Assembly: GCA_026122225.1 (NCBI GenBank)
Contig: JANEZZ010001870.1
Coordinates: 62,001-126,000 of the forward strand
Direction of reading: 5' to 3'
Length of the DNA stretch: 64,000 nt
From: Heloderma charlesbogerti
Taxonomy: Eukaryota > Chordata > Lepidosauria > Squamata > Helodermatidae
A program made the position numbers and the translations under genes. How positions within the stretch are numbered: position 1 is the stretch's first letter; every line of letters begins with the position of its first letter. The notes below the pieces were generated by a model, which was given only the letters and a program-made list of their open reading frames with translations, did no database searches and was not told where the DNA came from. Shown piece after piece: positions 22,866-34,021 of this stretch.

Positions 22866-23345
22866 GGTCATCAAATGCCTGTCCTTTGGCTCTGCTGGAC
22901 AGATTGTCCTATATGCCACCTGAAAGCTACAATAACAGCAGCCTCTCTCAGACAAAGATCAAGATGCAATGACTGTGGGAGACTGGCAGTGGAGAATGAG
23001 TGTTGGCTAGAGACCGTCTGTATGGTCATGTAGTAGCTAATGCGTTTGAACATGTATTGTAGCTTAGGCTCAACCTTCTGTGTGTAACAGTAAAGGTTAC
23101 TTCACAAAGAAGAAAATGCAAGCTAAACTGAATGTTTGTTGAGAGATGCTGCATGTGCTAGAATGATGCTGTCAAGGCGAGAATGAGATTTTAAAATGGT
23201 CTAAGCAAAGGTAAACTTTCATTGAAAGTCACTGGTATACACTGAAGTAACAATGGATTGGAAACCCTATGTGTTTTGCATTGTCCCATTGTTATGTTAT
23301 TGTTGTTTTCTTGCTTTGTCTTTTTGCTTTGTATGTAGCCTAGCA
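22866..23345. other. No gene recognised
   Basis: Spacer between the inverted-repeat element and a CR1 fragment. It may still be retroviral internal sequence, but nothing diagnostic is visible. Confidence 0.35.
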
Positions 23346-23346
23346 A

Positions 23347-24045
23347 GCTTATCATAGAATCATAGAATAGTAGGGTTGGAAGGGGCCTACAAGGCCATCA
23401 AGTCCAACCCCCTGCTTAATGCAGGAATCCAAGTCAGAGCATCCCTGGCAGATGGCTGTCCAGCCTCGTCTTGAATGCTTCCGGTGTGGGAGAGCCCACC
23501 ACCTTCGTGGGTAATTGGTTCCACTGTCGTATTGCTCTTTGTCGAAAGAAAGCGGCACTCTGTCGAAAGCTTTGCTGAAGTCGAGGTATATGATGTCCAC
23601 AGCATTCCCACGGTCCACAAGGGAGGTGACTTGATCCAAAAATGAGATCAGATTTGTCTGGCAGGACTTGTTCTTGACAAATCCATGTTGGCTTCGAGTC
23701 ATCACTGCATTGTTTTCAAGGTGCTCCCAGATGGATTGCTTGATCATCTGCTCCAGAATTTTCCCAGGGATTGATGTCAGACTGACTGGTCTGTAGTTCC
23801 CAGGTTCCCCCTTTTTGCCCTTTTTGAAGATAGGGACAACATTAGCCCTCCTCCAGTCATCTGGCCCTTCCCCCGTCCTCCATGATTTCTCAAAGAGAAC
23901 AGACAGTGGCTCTGAGAGTTCTTCTGCCAGTTCCTTTATTACTCTAGGATGCAGTTCATCTGGCCCTGGAGATTTGAACTCATTCAAAGTAATGAGGTGT
24001 TCCTTGACCGTATGCCTATCGATCTCAAGCTGCAATCCTGCCCCT
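23347..24045 (-). mobile_element. CR1 LINE with internal deletion
   Basis: The 3' end (CCTACTATTCTATGATTCTATG on the minus strand) and about 190 bp of 3' sequence are joined at about 23550 to the central reverse-transcriptase region (SQHGFVKNKSCQTNL, YLDFSKAFDRVP). The part between them, including the catalytic FADD and the C-terminus present in other copies, is missing. The minus-strand frame at 23352-24101 runs through the junction. Confidence 0.85.
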
Positions 24046-24562
24046 TCATATATAGCTTGATGATATATGATTTGTTTTAATTCTTTAATAAACAACTGCA
24101 TATAGAATCTGTGAGAATTTAAGGGAGGAGTGTATTAGATTTAGTTTCAGAAAAATAGAGAGCAGTCAGGTGTGAATTTGCCCAGAAGCATATGCAGTAA
24201 TAATGCAGTAATCAATAGCACAAACATGCTGATTTGCAGGAAAGTTGGCAATTTTCATGATTTTAGAGTTTGTTCTCATAGCTGTATTCACGTAGAGCGA
24301 AAGCCATGTTTTTTCCTACTAACAGAATCATAGAATCATAGAATGGTGGGGTTGGAAGGGGCCTACGAGGCCATCGAGTCCAACCCCCTGCTCAATGCAG
24401 GAATCCAAGTCAGAGCATCCCTGACAGATGGCTGTCCAGCCTCGTCTTGAACGCCTCCAGGGTGGGAGAGCCCACCACCTCCCTAGGTCATTGGTTCCAC
24501 TGTCGTATTGCTCTAACACTCAGGAAGTTTCTCCTGATGATCAGCCAGAATCTGGCTTCCTG

Positions 24563-27315
24563 TCACTTGAGCCCATTATTCCATGTCCTGCACTCAGGGA
24601 TGATCGAGAAGAGACCCTGGCCTTCCTCTCTGTGACAACCTTTCAAGTACTTGAGGAGCGCTACCCTATCTCCCCTCAGTCTTCTCTTCTCAAGGCTAAA
24701 CATGCCCAGTTCTTTCTGTCTCTCCTCATAGGGCTTTGTTTCCAGTCCCCTGATCATCTTTGTTGCCCTCTGAACCCTCTCCAGCTTGTCTGCATCCTTC
24801 TTAAAATGTGGTGCCCAGAACTGGACACAGTACTCCAGAAGAGGCCTAACCAGTGCTGAGTAGAGGGGGACTAGTACTTCCCGGGATTTGGAAGCTATGC
24901 TTCTATGAATGCAGCCCAAAAGAGCATTTGCCTTTTTTGCAGCCACATCACATTGTTGGCTCATATTCAGCTTGTGATCGACAGCAATTCCAAGATCCTT
25001 CTCGCTTGTAGTGTTGTTGAGCCACGTATCGCCCATCTTGTAACTGTGCATTTGGTTTCTTTTTCCGAGGTGCAGAACTTGGCATTGATCCCTATTAAAT
25101 GTCATTCTGTTGTTTTCTGCCAAGCACTTCAGTCTATCCAGATCACTTTGAATTTTGTTTCTGTCTTCCAAAGTATTAGCTGTCCCGCCCAATTTTGTGT
25201 CATCTGCAAATTGGGTCAGCATTCCCTGCACCTCCTCCTTCAAGTCATTCATAAAAATGTTGAAGAGCGCTGGGCCCAGGACTGAGCCCTATGGTACCCC
25301 CCTCGTTACCTCTCCCCAGTTTGAGAAGGTCCCATTGATAAGCACTCTTTGAGTCAAATTCTGTAGCCAACTGTGGATCCACCGAATCATTGTTTCATCA
25401 GCCCACTTTGAGCTAGTTTGCTCATCAAGATATCATGGGGCACTTTGTCGAAAGCTTTGCTGAAGTCGAGGTATATGATGTCCACAGCATTCCCATAGTC
25501 CGCCAGGGAGGTTACTTGATCAAAAAATGAGATCAGATTCATCTGGCAGGACTTGTTCTTGACAAATCCTTGTTGGCTTGGGGTAATCACTGCATTGTTT
25601 TCAAGGTGCTTCCAGATGGATTGCTTTATCATCTGCTCCAAAACTTTCCCAGGGATTGATGTCAGACTGACTGGTCTGTAGTTCCCAGATTCCTCCTTTT
25701 TACCCTTTTTGAAGATAGGGACAACATTAGCCTGCCTCCAGTCATCTGGCACTTCCCCCGTCCTCCATGATTTCTCAAAGAGAATAGACAGCGGTTCTGA
25801 GAGTTCTTCTGCCAGTTCCTTTATTACTCTAGGGTGCAGTTCATCTGGCTCTGGAGATTTGAACTCATTCAAAGTAATTAGGTGTTCCTTGACCATGTGC
25901 CTATTGATGTCAAGCTGCAATCCTGCCCCTTCAGCCTGTACTTCGCCTTTGCCAGGGGGGTCATAGACCCTCTTTTGGGAGAAGATTGAGCCAAAGTAGG
26001 AATTGAGCAAATCGGCCTTTTCTTTGTCATCTGTTATCATTTTGCCATCCTTATTTAATAAGGATGGCAAAATGAACCTCCATTTCTTTCAAAAAGAACC
26101 ACCATTTCTTTCCTCTGCCTTTTACTATGCACGTAGCTGAAGAAAGCCTTTTTGTTGCTTTCAGCATCCCTCGCTAACCTCAGCTCATTCTCAGCTTTAG
26201 CCTTCCTGACGCCATCCCCGCAATTCTTTGCTACCGGCCTGTACTCTTCCTTTGTTACTTGGCCTTCTTTCCACTTCCTATATGTGTCCTTTTTTGTTTT
26301 CAGGTCATCTCTAAGCTTTTTGTGAAGCCGCTTGGCTTCTTCTGTTGTCTTCCACCTTTTCTTCTTGTTGGAATTGTTTGTAATTGTGCCTTGAGAATTT
26401 CCTTTTTTAAAAGCTCCCACCCATCTTGGACTCCTTTTCTCGTTAGAGTCGCTTGCCATGGGACCTTCCTGATCATTGTTCTGAGTTTATTAAAATCAGC
26501 TTTCCTAAAATCCAGGGTACACGTTTTACTACACTCGGCTTTTGCTTGAGAACCAAGAACTTAAGTACAACATGGTCACTTTCCCCCAGAGTTCCTGTAA
26601 CTGCTACTTGATCCACTAAGTCATCTCTGTTGGTTAGGATCATGTCAAGGATAGCCGATTCTCTAGTTCCTTCCTCTACTTTCTGTAGGAGGAAGTTATC
26701 CACCACACAAGTCAGGAATTTCCTGGAGGGGCCATGTTTTGCAGAATTTGTCTCCCAACAAATATCGGGGAAATTGAAGTCTCCCATTACTACTACATCA
26801 TGCTTCCTTAAAACATTGGCTATTTGCCTTTCAAAAGTTTCATCCCCGTCTTCTCCTTGATTGGGTGGCTGGTAGTAGACTCTGACCACCATGTTCCTTT
26901 TATTCTTTGCTCCATTTATTTTGATCCAGATGCTCTCGATGGGGCTACCAAGCTCCTCCTCCTATATTTCTGTGCAGAGATATGTATTTTTCACATAGAG
27001 TGCAACCCCACCTCCCTTTCTGTTCCTCCTGTTCTTTTTGAACACGTTATATCCTTCAATTGCTGTATTCCAGTCATGAGAGTCATCCCACCAAGTCTCA
27101 GTTATACCTATCAAGTCATAATTTCCCTCCTGTATTAAGAGTTCAAATTTGTTCTGTTTGTTTCCCATTCTCCGGGCATTAGTATATAGACATCGAAGAC
27201 CATGTGCTTCATAGTCTGGCTTTCTTCCTACATGTGTCTGAAGACTATTATTGGGCGCTGTCAGAGCTGTTTTCTCTGTTGCAGTGCATGCGCCTACATC
27301 CATTGTTACCCCCAA
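24563..27315 (-). pseudogene. CR1 ORF2, endonuclease-reverse transcriptase, broken
   Basis: The apurinic-type endonuclease shows YTNARRMGNKQNKFELL, ITETWW, MGDFNFPDICW and GESDH. The reverse transcriptase shows GPVSLTSIPGK-like (YRPVSLTSIPGKVLEQ), YLDFSKAFDKVPHDIL and QFADDTKLGG, the last being the catalytic site. A palindromic insertion at 26038-26074 and other indels split it into separate frames. The C-terminal region ([13 protein letters not shown]) is intact. Confidence 0.88.
26038..26074. repeat. Perfect 37-nt palindrome in CR1 ORF2
   Basis: CATTTTGCCATCCTTATT, one T, then its exact complement AATAAGGATGGCAAAATG. In the sister copy at 30362-30400 the first arm is present but the second is not, so the second arm plus some following bases was added here, probably by strand-switching during reverse transcription or replication. 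Confidence 0.9.
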
Positions 27316-27339
27316 CTTTACATCTCCCTTCCCCGTAGG

Positions 27340-28179
27340 ATTCAGTTTGAAGCCCTCCTGATGAAGTTCTTCATGCTGTGGCCAAACACATTCTTCCCAG
27401 CCTTTGTGAGGTGCAACCCATCCCTTGCCAGCAGTCCATCTTCCAGGAAGTGTAGCCCATGGTCCCAGAATTCAAATCTCTCTCGTCAGCACCACCTTCG
27501 TAGCCAGTCATTCACCCAGAGTATTTTTCGTTCCCTTTCTATCCCTCTTCTGACTACTGGAAGGCTGGATGAGAAAACTATCTGGGCCCCAAAGTTCTTG
27601 AGTTTCCTTCCCAAAGCTTCAAAGTCTGACGTGATTTCTTCGTAGCTCCGCTTGGTGGTATCATTTGTTCCCACATGGATGAGAAGAAAGGGATCCCTGT
27701 CAGTGGGCTTTATGAGTGCAGGCAACCTTTCAGTCATGTGTCTAATCCGTCCTCCCGGGAGACAACATACCTGGCGAGTCCACAGGTCTTCGTGACATAC
27801 TTGGGTCTCGATCCCACACATCAAGGAGTCTCCCACTACTGCCACTCTTCTTGTTGTTGTAGGCCTGGGTTTCATCGCCTCTGTTTGACTGACCTTCAGC
27901 CTCTTGCTCACTCTCGTGTAGGTTCCCCTGTGATTCTTCCTCTGCAGGCTGCCCTCCAGTCTCATCCACAAGTACCTGGAATCGGTTCCACAGCTCCACT
28001 GCTTCCACTGGTGCAAAGTGGCGTCTAGTTCTTCTTCTCCTAACTCTCACCCTTTTCCAAGGAGTATCTTCTACTCCATTTTTCTTCTCCTCAGCATTTC
28101 CCACTTCTGCCTCATCTTGCTGTTGCTCTTCAAGCTTCTGGTCTTCCCTTTGCTGCTGTAGTTCCCCCATTCTGTCCAA
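27340..28179 (-). pseudogene. CR1 ORF1, SGNH/GDSL-esterase type, frameshifted
   Basis: The minus-strand frame from 28179 starts with a Gln/Glu-rich coiled-coil-like stretch and a basic WKRVRVRRRR segment. After a frame change near 27850 it continues with the esterase domain: VAVVGDSLMCGIE (nucleophile Ser block), HVGTNDTT (GxND block) and DGLHLTKAGKN (catalytic Asp-x-x-His block). All three catalytic blocks of the family are present. ORF1 of CR1 is thought to bind RNA and membranes; the esterase role is unresolved. Confidence 0.85.
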
Positions 28180-28259
28180 GAACTCTTCGTGTTCTCTTAT
28201 TCCCTGGAGGGTCGACAGTCGCTGCTCCAGTCCACTTACTTTTTCTTCCAGCAGTGGCT

Positions 28260-29857
28260 AAAACAAGGCACCGTACTCGCTCTTCACACTGTGTACGTTC
28301 TAACCGATAAGGAATGCTTCATTCTGTACTGTGAGAAAACGTATTTTGTGGCCAAAAGACAAAGGCCTTGGTGAATGGGGGCCAGCAGTTTGTGTACTTT
28401 CTGACTGTTCCCTAACTTAGTGAGACTTGCTCTGTAGAATCCTGAGTGAATTGGCCTGTTACCTGTTCTTGTCTGAGAGGGGGGGAAAGTGCATCACCTG
28501 CTCAGATAACCAGCTCCAAAGTACGGCGATCCATTACTCCCCTGGAAACCAGAGTGACTGAAGCAAGCGTTAAGAGACGTGTAAGCTTTCTTTTAACGTA
28601 CAGATAGGTTTCATTCAGATGAAGAAATGTTATTCTTTTAAATATGTATTAGTAGTTGTGTGTACACTGCAAATTCAACAGCGTTTCCAGTGCCCCTACT
28701 ATCCCCAGCTGGTAGAAAAAAAAAAAAGAAATGGAGTCTTAAAGAACATATTAATGGAAATCTGCGCTGAAACTGGACTTAAATGGCCAGATGCTCTACC
28801 TTTGGCCCTGACAAACATACGTGCCACTTCACACCGACAAACTGTGCTCAGTGCCCATGAGACTCCCGTCTTCAGCACCTATCAAAGAACATCTTACTAA
28901 CTTGCATTTAAGGGATGAGACTGTGTTGAACTATTTCCAAGCATTAATAAAATGTGTGAAGGCTTTCCATTCACAGGTCAAAAAGTGCTTCCAGACATTC
29001 CTACGATACAGTGTCACAACCTGTAGCCTAGTGACACAAGAAGTCTTCCCTTGAGCCTCACTGGAAAAGACCCATCAGGTGCTGTTGACCACCCACACCG
29101 CTGTGAAGCCGCAAAGACAGCCTACCTGGATCCCTGCATCCCACTGCAAGAAAGAGTTGCCCCCTGGAGACAACACGCCCCAGAACCAGACAACACTGGA
29201 TGTGCCCCATCACAGAGTTCATCAGCCCTTTGAGTCATTTTGGATGGGAAAGAGAAGAACATCTCTGGTTGCCATTGTGGTACTGGCTCGTTGCCCTTTT
29301 TCCTGCTATCATGTGAGATCTTCTTAGACTTTTGGCACTTTGGCCTCCTCTGGATTACAAAACAGCTACCTCTAAAAGACCAGTAGTGAGCCAAGCACTT
29401 GCTGGCAAGGTGAGCATAAGCCTAGCAGCGAGCCTAGCGCCTGTTAGTGAAGAAAGAGTTGTCTCAGCCTCCACCAAAGGCACATTCTCATGCCACCTGC
29501 ATCGTGCTGCTTAGCATCTTTTGTGGCCTGAAACCAAAGAACATTTTCCTGAAAATAGTGAACAAGATTTGAGTAGACTTGAATGCATCCAGCTGTTGGA
29601 TCTGCAGCCATGTGCCAGTCCATGCCCATAGAGGCACACCAATGATCCCAATTCCACAAATGAGACTGAAATGACTAAACCCTATTACCTAGATCTCCTG
29701 GAAACAACCACCTAGCAAGACCTGCAATGTAATAAGCACAGTTGTTGTTTGTTTTGTTCCATGTGATCATTGCTTTGATTAAATGTTGTATCAAATTCCT
29801 TACTAAAACTATACATAAAGCTGAACTGCATCAGATGGTCAGTAGAATGCAAAGAGA
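28260..29857 (+). mobile_element. Endogenous retrovirus internal region, 3' part (integrase and beyond)
   Basis: A frame at 28619-28900 with GLKWPDALPLALTNIRA, followed in other frames by LTTHTAVKPQ and WIPASHCKK (29051-29330), corresponds to the end of the catalytic core and the C-terminal domain of a gammaretrovirus-like integrase. Sequence from 29330 to 29857 may be envelope remnant but shows no diagnostic motif. Frame changes and stops are numerous. It is separated from the RNase H part by the CR1 and other insertions. Confidence 0.7.
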
Positions 29858-30960
29858 AATGTCGAAAGCTGAAGTCGAGGTATATGATGTCTACAGCATT
29901 CCCACGGTCTACAAGGGAGGTTACTTGATCAAAAAATGAGATCAGATTTGTCTGGCAGGACTTGTTTTTGACAATTCTGCTCCAGGATTTTCCCAGGGAT
30001 TGATGTCAGACTGACTGGTCTGTAGTTCCCAGATTCCTCCTTTTTACCCTTTTTGAAGATAGGGACAACATTAGCCCTCCTCCAGTCATCTGGCACTTCC
30101 CTCGTCCTCCATGATTTCTCCAAGAGAATAGACAGCGGTTCTGAGAGTTCTTCTGCCAGTTCCTTTATTACTCTAGGATGCAATTCATCTGGCCCTAGAG
30201 ATTTGAACTCATTCAAAGTAATTAGGTGTTCCTTGACCGATCTCAAGCTGCAATCCTGCCCCTTCAGCCCATACTTCGCCTTTGCCAGTGGGATCATAGA
30301 CCCTCTTTTGGGAGAAGACTGAGCCAAAGTAGGAATTGAGCACCTCTGCCTTTTCTTTGTCATCTGTTATCATTTTTCCATCCTTATTTAATAGCTGAAC
30401 AACCATTTCTTTCCTCTGTCTTTTACTATGCATGTAGCTGAAGAAAGCCTTTTTGTTGTTTTTAGCCTCCCTCGCTAATCTCAGCTCGTTCTCAGCTTTA
30501 GCCTTCCTGACGGCAACCCTGCAATTCTGTGCTACCTGCCTTTACTCTTCCTTTGTTGCTTGGCCTTCTTTCCACTTCCTACATGTGTCCTTTTTTGTTT
30601 TCAGGTCATCTCTAAGCTTTTTGTGAAGCCACATTGGCTTCTTCTGTTGTCTTCCACCTTTTCTTCTTGTTGGAATTGTTTGTGATTGTGCCTTGAGAAT
30701 TTCCTTTTTTAAAAGCTCCCACCCATCTTGGACTCCTTTTCTCGTTAGAGTCGCTTGCCATGGGACCTTCCTGATCATTGTTCTGAGTTTATTAAAATCA
30801 GCTTTCCTAAAATCCAGGGTACGCTTTTGGCTACACTCAGCTTTTGCTTCCCTTAGCACCAAGAACTCAAGTACAACATGGTCGCTTTCCCCCAGAGTTC
30901 CTGTAACTGCTGCTTTATCCACTAAGTCACCTCTGCTGGTTAGGATCAAGTCAAGGATAG
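29858..30960 (-). mobile_element. CR1 LINE fragment lacking its 3' end
   Basis: Minus-strand segments FKSLGPDELHPRVIKELAEE, VNSYFGSVFSQKRVYD-like and the endonuclease end (GESDHVVLEFLVL) are readable. The 3' end of CR1 is absent: the fragment begins within the FSKAFD block, where a 5-bp deletion sits at GTCGAAAGC|TGAAGTCGAGG. It abuts the truncated second LTR at 30961. Confidence 0.85.
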
Positions 30961-31151
30961 CCTTAGATTCTAATTGGTGTCTGAGCATGCATAGTGTGTT
31001 TTCTTTGTTCTCCAACTTTCAGTCTGAATAAATGCATCCTGTTTCTTTTATTTGGGAGAGGCACAGTTTCGTCTGTCTCTCCCATGGCCGTGATGTGCTT
31101 TAATAAATTTCTGACTGTTCAACCTAACCTGCCTTGAATATTTCTTTAACA
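30961..31151 (+). mobile_element. Endogenous retrovirus second LTR, 5'-truncated
   Basis: GTCTGAGCATGCATAGTGTGTTTTC, CTGAATAAATGCATCCTG, GAGGCACAGTTTCGTCTG and CCTAACCTGCC..TATTTCTTTAACA align with 19650-19817. It ends with TTTAACA followed by unrelated DNA, as expected for the 3' LTR of the same provirus. The 5' half is missing at the CR1 junction. Confidence 0.8.
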
Positions 31152-31178
31152 GTGGCATGCCTCAGGCAGCGGAGGCTA

Positions 31179-31370
31179 GGAACAAAGGAAGCTGCCTTCT
31201 ACTGAGTCAGATCCTTGGTCCCTCTAGCCCAGTATTGTTGACACTGACTGGCAGCGGCTCTCCAGGGCTTCAGGCAGGATTTTTTCCAGCCCCACCTGGA
31301 GATGCTGGGGATTGAACCTGGGACCTTCTGCGTGCCAAGCAGGGGCTCCCCCACTGAGCTGTGGCCCCCC
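31179..31370 (-). mobile_element. tRNA-headed SINE
   Basis: On the minus strand the head GGGGGCCACAGCTCAGTGGGGGAGC has a pol III A box and is followed by CCCAGGTTCAATCCCCAG with a B box. The body ends with GACTCAGTAGAAGGCAGCTTCCT. This is a common reptilian SINE. Heads of the same family occur at 34450-34519 and 41831-41910. Confidence 0.8.
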
Positions 31371-31399
31371 TGTTCATTGCTGCCATACACTTCTCACTG

Positions 31400-31709
31400 G
31401 CCCTGAGACAAACTGTTCTGTGGAGCCCCAGCAATCAGGCTTCTGCAACAGGAAACAGCCCTGCAGCCCTTCGCTTTGTTCCACCCCCTCTTCTTCCTCC
31501 CCTTCATCTCTGGTCCCCTCTGACCTGCTCTGTCAGCTGGCCCATGTCCTGGCAGGGCTGCTGTGCTCAGCTGCATGGGCTCCCTGGAGCTGCAGGCCTG
31601 GCGAGGACTTGGGCCAGCAGTGAGGGTGGAGTTCCTGCAGGACCTGTCTGATTCCCAGGTGGTAGCCATCCTCCTGGAGCTGCAAGCAGCACCACTGAGC
31701 CATGCCCAG
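31400..31709 (+). pseudogene. STRC: Stereocilin-like internal exon
   Basis: The frame ending at the donor CCCAG|GTGAGG (31709) contains AVLSCMGSLELQAW, then VEFLQDLSDSQVV and APLSHAQ. This parallels stereocilin around a block of pattern AVLSPREL..W..L...FLQELSEPQ......T.AQ, about two-thirds through the protein. The upstream part (LLCQLAHVLAGLL) fits the preceding region only in another frame, so at least one frameshift is likely. The exon's 5' boundary was not located. Confidence 0.7.
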
Positions 31710-31789
31710 GTGAGGCCTTGATGTCCATGCTGCAAGTTCTGCCCCCCTATTCCCAAGCTGTGTCCTGCAAATGAGGGCATGCCGGGTGA

Positions 31790-32104
31790 GCTAGCAAGGG
31801 ACAGTCAAAGCAATTGCTCCCCAGAGATGGGAGCTGCCGTGGCACTGGTGGCAGCAGCCGACCTGCTCCCTGGGCATGTGGGGAGCAGAGGCTTCTTGCC
31901 GGCCCAGTCACCTGGGTGGGGTGTGGGCCTCTGCTTCGGAATGCTGTGCGGCTTCCTCCTCTCAGGCACTGCTGTTGCTCAGGCATGGAGAACGTGGACA
32001 TCAGTCAGAGCTGGAGGCTGAGGGGCCCAGGCCCTGAGGTTTGGACAGAGGCCTCACCCTGCCTGAGTTGGTCCAGATCATGGCAGCAAGCCCACAGCTG
32101 CAAG
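31790..32104 (+). pseudogene. STRC: Stereocilin-like internal exon, frameshifted
   Basis: RWELPWHWWQQ matches the stereocilin YWELPWSEQQ block, GLCFGMLCGFLL in another frame matches the LAGGMSCEFL block, and LTLPELVQIMAASPQLQ in a third context matches the following helix. The exon ends in phase 1 at CTGCAAG|GTCAGC. Order and spacing agree with stereocilin, but it needs two frame changes and contains a TGA, so it is disabled. Confidence 0.7.
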
Positions 32105-32548
32105 GTCAGCCAATGCCCTGTTCAATTAGCTTGAAATATGCAGACTGGGACTGCTTCTGCTTACTCTCCAGGCCTTGCTGGATAGCAGAATCTGGGATAT
32201 TGCAGCCAGTTCCATCATGGGAAGAAGGGTCAAAAAGACTCGAACGGGGTGGAGGATCAGAAGGAGAGAGAGGATCAGTGGGAGAGGGGGAATCTCCTGG
32301 AAGTCGTGTTGCATGAAGTAGTCCCACCTCAGCCCAAACACTCTCCGGTTGCTTCCTCTTTTGCAGAAGCAACTGCCGGTGGCTTCTTTTTGGATCCTGA
32401 AAGTCCTTCACATGCTTGTTTTGTCCAAAACGGAAAGCAACAAGTCTCCTCCGCCGCTGCGAGCTCTTGGGCAGGGAGCTTGCTTGTCCTGACCCTGCAA
32501 GCGCCTGGCCTCTCTCCCCTGCTGCTGGCCTTTCCTGCTCTCGGGAGC

Positions 32549-32850
32549 CCTCAGGAGCCTGCGTGCTAGATTCCGGCAGGGTCTTCTGTGACAGACTCCT
32601 TGATGGGCACCAATCCTGTTGTCTGCTTGAGAGCTCTGCATTGTGGTCCTCCTCGAAGGCTCTGGGCCAGACCTAGTTGCAGTGCCTGGCAGGTTCTCCC
32701 CAACCCCCCCTCCTCTTGCCACTGGAGTGCAGCTTTGCATGCCAGCCCAGGGCTCATCTGCTGGACAAGCTCCCTTCCGAGTCCATCTTGCTGATCCTGG
32801 ACTATGTGAGGAGCCACCCACAGAGCCTGCTGGCGCTGCCACCTGCTTGA
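32549..32850 (+). pseudogene. STRC: Stereocilin-like late exon
   Basis: After a CTCAG acceptor-like site at about 32549, the key stretch HLLDKLPSESILLILDYV followed by HPQSLLALPPA aligns well with the stereocilin segment of pattern QLMDRLSNESIMLVVEL..R.PEQLLALTP. A TGA follows immediately at about 32846. No later stereocilin exon was recognised downstream, where BovB sequence begins at 32978. Confidence 0.75.
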
Positions 32851-32977
32851 TGGCCAATGCCGGTCCGGCGCAGTCTGTGCGGGGAGGGAAGTGATGGCCT
32901 GTTCTGAGAGCCGGCCTGACCCAGCCATGCCCCTGCTTTGTCATGGACTTGTAAGATTGCAAGTCACTGTTCCCAGC

Positions 32978-33487
32978 CACCTATGAAATGCGGACAGTAG
33001 TGATCTTGTGAGAGCCCCAAATAGCCAGAGCTCGCCAACCATTGTAAATTCCTCTCTCTAATTCTTCTAAGGGATTCTTGCCCACAGTAGTAGATATGAT
33101 GGTCACCTGAATTAAATTCACCCATGCTTGTCCATTTTAGTTCACTGATTCCCAAGATGTCAATGTTCAATCTTGCCATCTCATGTTTGACCACCTCCAG
33201 CTTACCTTGATTCATTGATCTGACATTCCAGGTTCCTAAACAATATTGTTCTTTACAGCATTGGATTTTCTTTTCACCACCGGACTCATTCACAGCTGAG
33301 TGTCCTTTCGGTTTTGGCTCAGCTGGTTCACTCTTTCTGGCGCTACTTGGAAATACCCTCTGCTCTTCCCCAGTAGTATATTGGACACCTTTCGACCTGA
33401 GGGGCTCATCTTCCGGCGTCATATCTTTTAGTCTTGTGATACGTTCACAATGACATATCTTTTAGTCTTGTGATACGTTCACAATGA
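32978..33487 (-). mobile_element. BovB (RTE) 5' fragment
   Basis: The minus frame 33422-32964 has TPEDEPLRSKGVQYTTGEEQ, YCLGTWNVRSMNQGKLEV and ISELKWTSMGEFNSGDHH, the start of BovB ORF2 and its endonuclease, and then leaves the BovB sequence at about 33040-32978. It lacks the 3' end, which is unusual for a LINE insertion and suggests secondary deletion or rearrangement. Confidence 0.85.
33420..33487. repeat. 34-bp perfect tandem duplication in BovB fragment
   Basis: The unit CATATCTTTTAGTCTTGTGATACGTTCACAATGA-type sequence occurs twice in succession (33420-33453 and 33454-33487) without differences seen by eye. Confidence 0.85.
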
Positions 33488-33489
33488 CA

Positions 33490-34020
33490 TTTTGAGAGGG
33501 AGAAGGAAGGGAAGAAAGAGCTCCATGTGCAATACTGGTATTTCACACTGCATCTGATTTTACTGCTCCAAACTGGAAACTTCGGCTTCTGCAGAAATTT
33601 AGTAGCTTCAGTACAGCAAAGGATCCAATCAGCCTCCACAAACTCCTTTCTCCCCCTCCACTTTAATTTCTCCTAAATAGCTGTAAGATTCAAATTACTC
33701 CAAAAGGAGGGTTGTGACTATGTGGCATCATGATCGAGGAACTGCTGAGGCTTTTAAATAGGTTCTACAGTTTTAAAAAGGTTAGAAAGATCCCTCAGCC
33801 ACCTCACCCCATAAAGTTAATTTAAGTATTGCAATCCTTACAAACCCTCCACAACCTCCTAAATTACTCTGAAGTACTGCTTCTCTGAAAGGAGTCACTT
33901 GGCTTAGGGAATTCTCTCAACCCCTACCCTGCCCCCCCCCCCGGGCATTTCCAATCACCATTCTTCTTCTTCCTTCCCCTATCGTGTTCTTTCTTTCTCT
34001 TCTTTATTCCATCCAGAGAG
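33490..34020. other. No gene recognised
   Basis: AT-rich spacer with a TTCTTTCTTTCTC pyrimidine tract near 33961-34010. No frame, RNA gene or element end was identified. Confidence 0.4.
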
Positions 34021-34021
34021 C

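Larger units (their letters stand above)
24323..28250 (-). mobile_element. Nearly full-length CR1 LINE
   Basis: Reading from 28250 to 24323, the element has ORF1 with an esterase domain, ORF2 with an endonuclease and a reverse transcriptase, and the ATTCTATGATTCTATG 3' end. It is inserted in the retroviral internal region, between the RNase H and integrase remnants. At about 3.9 kb it approaches a complete CR1. ORF2 is broken into at least five frames (26962-27315, 26473-26892, 26055-26459, 25387-26070, 24563-25252), so it is inactive. Confidence 0.92.

Noticed and set aside
20422..31151. Functional retroviral genes
   Set aside because: All gag and pol segments are short, shifted and interrupted; large parts are missing.
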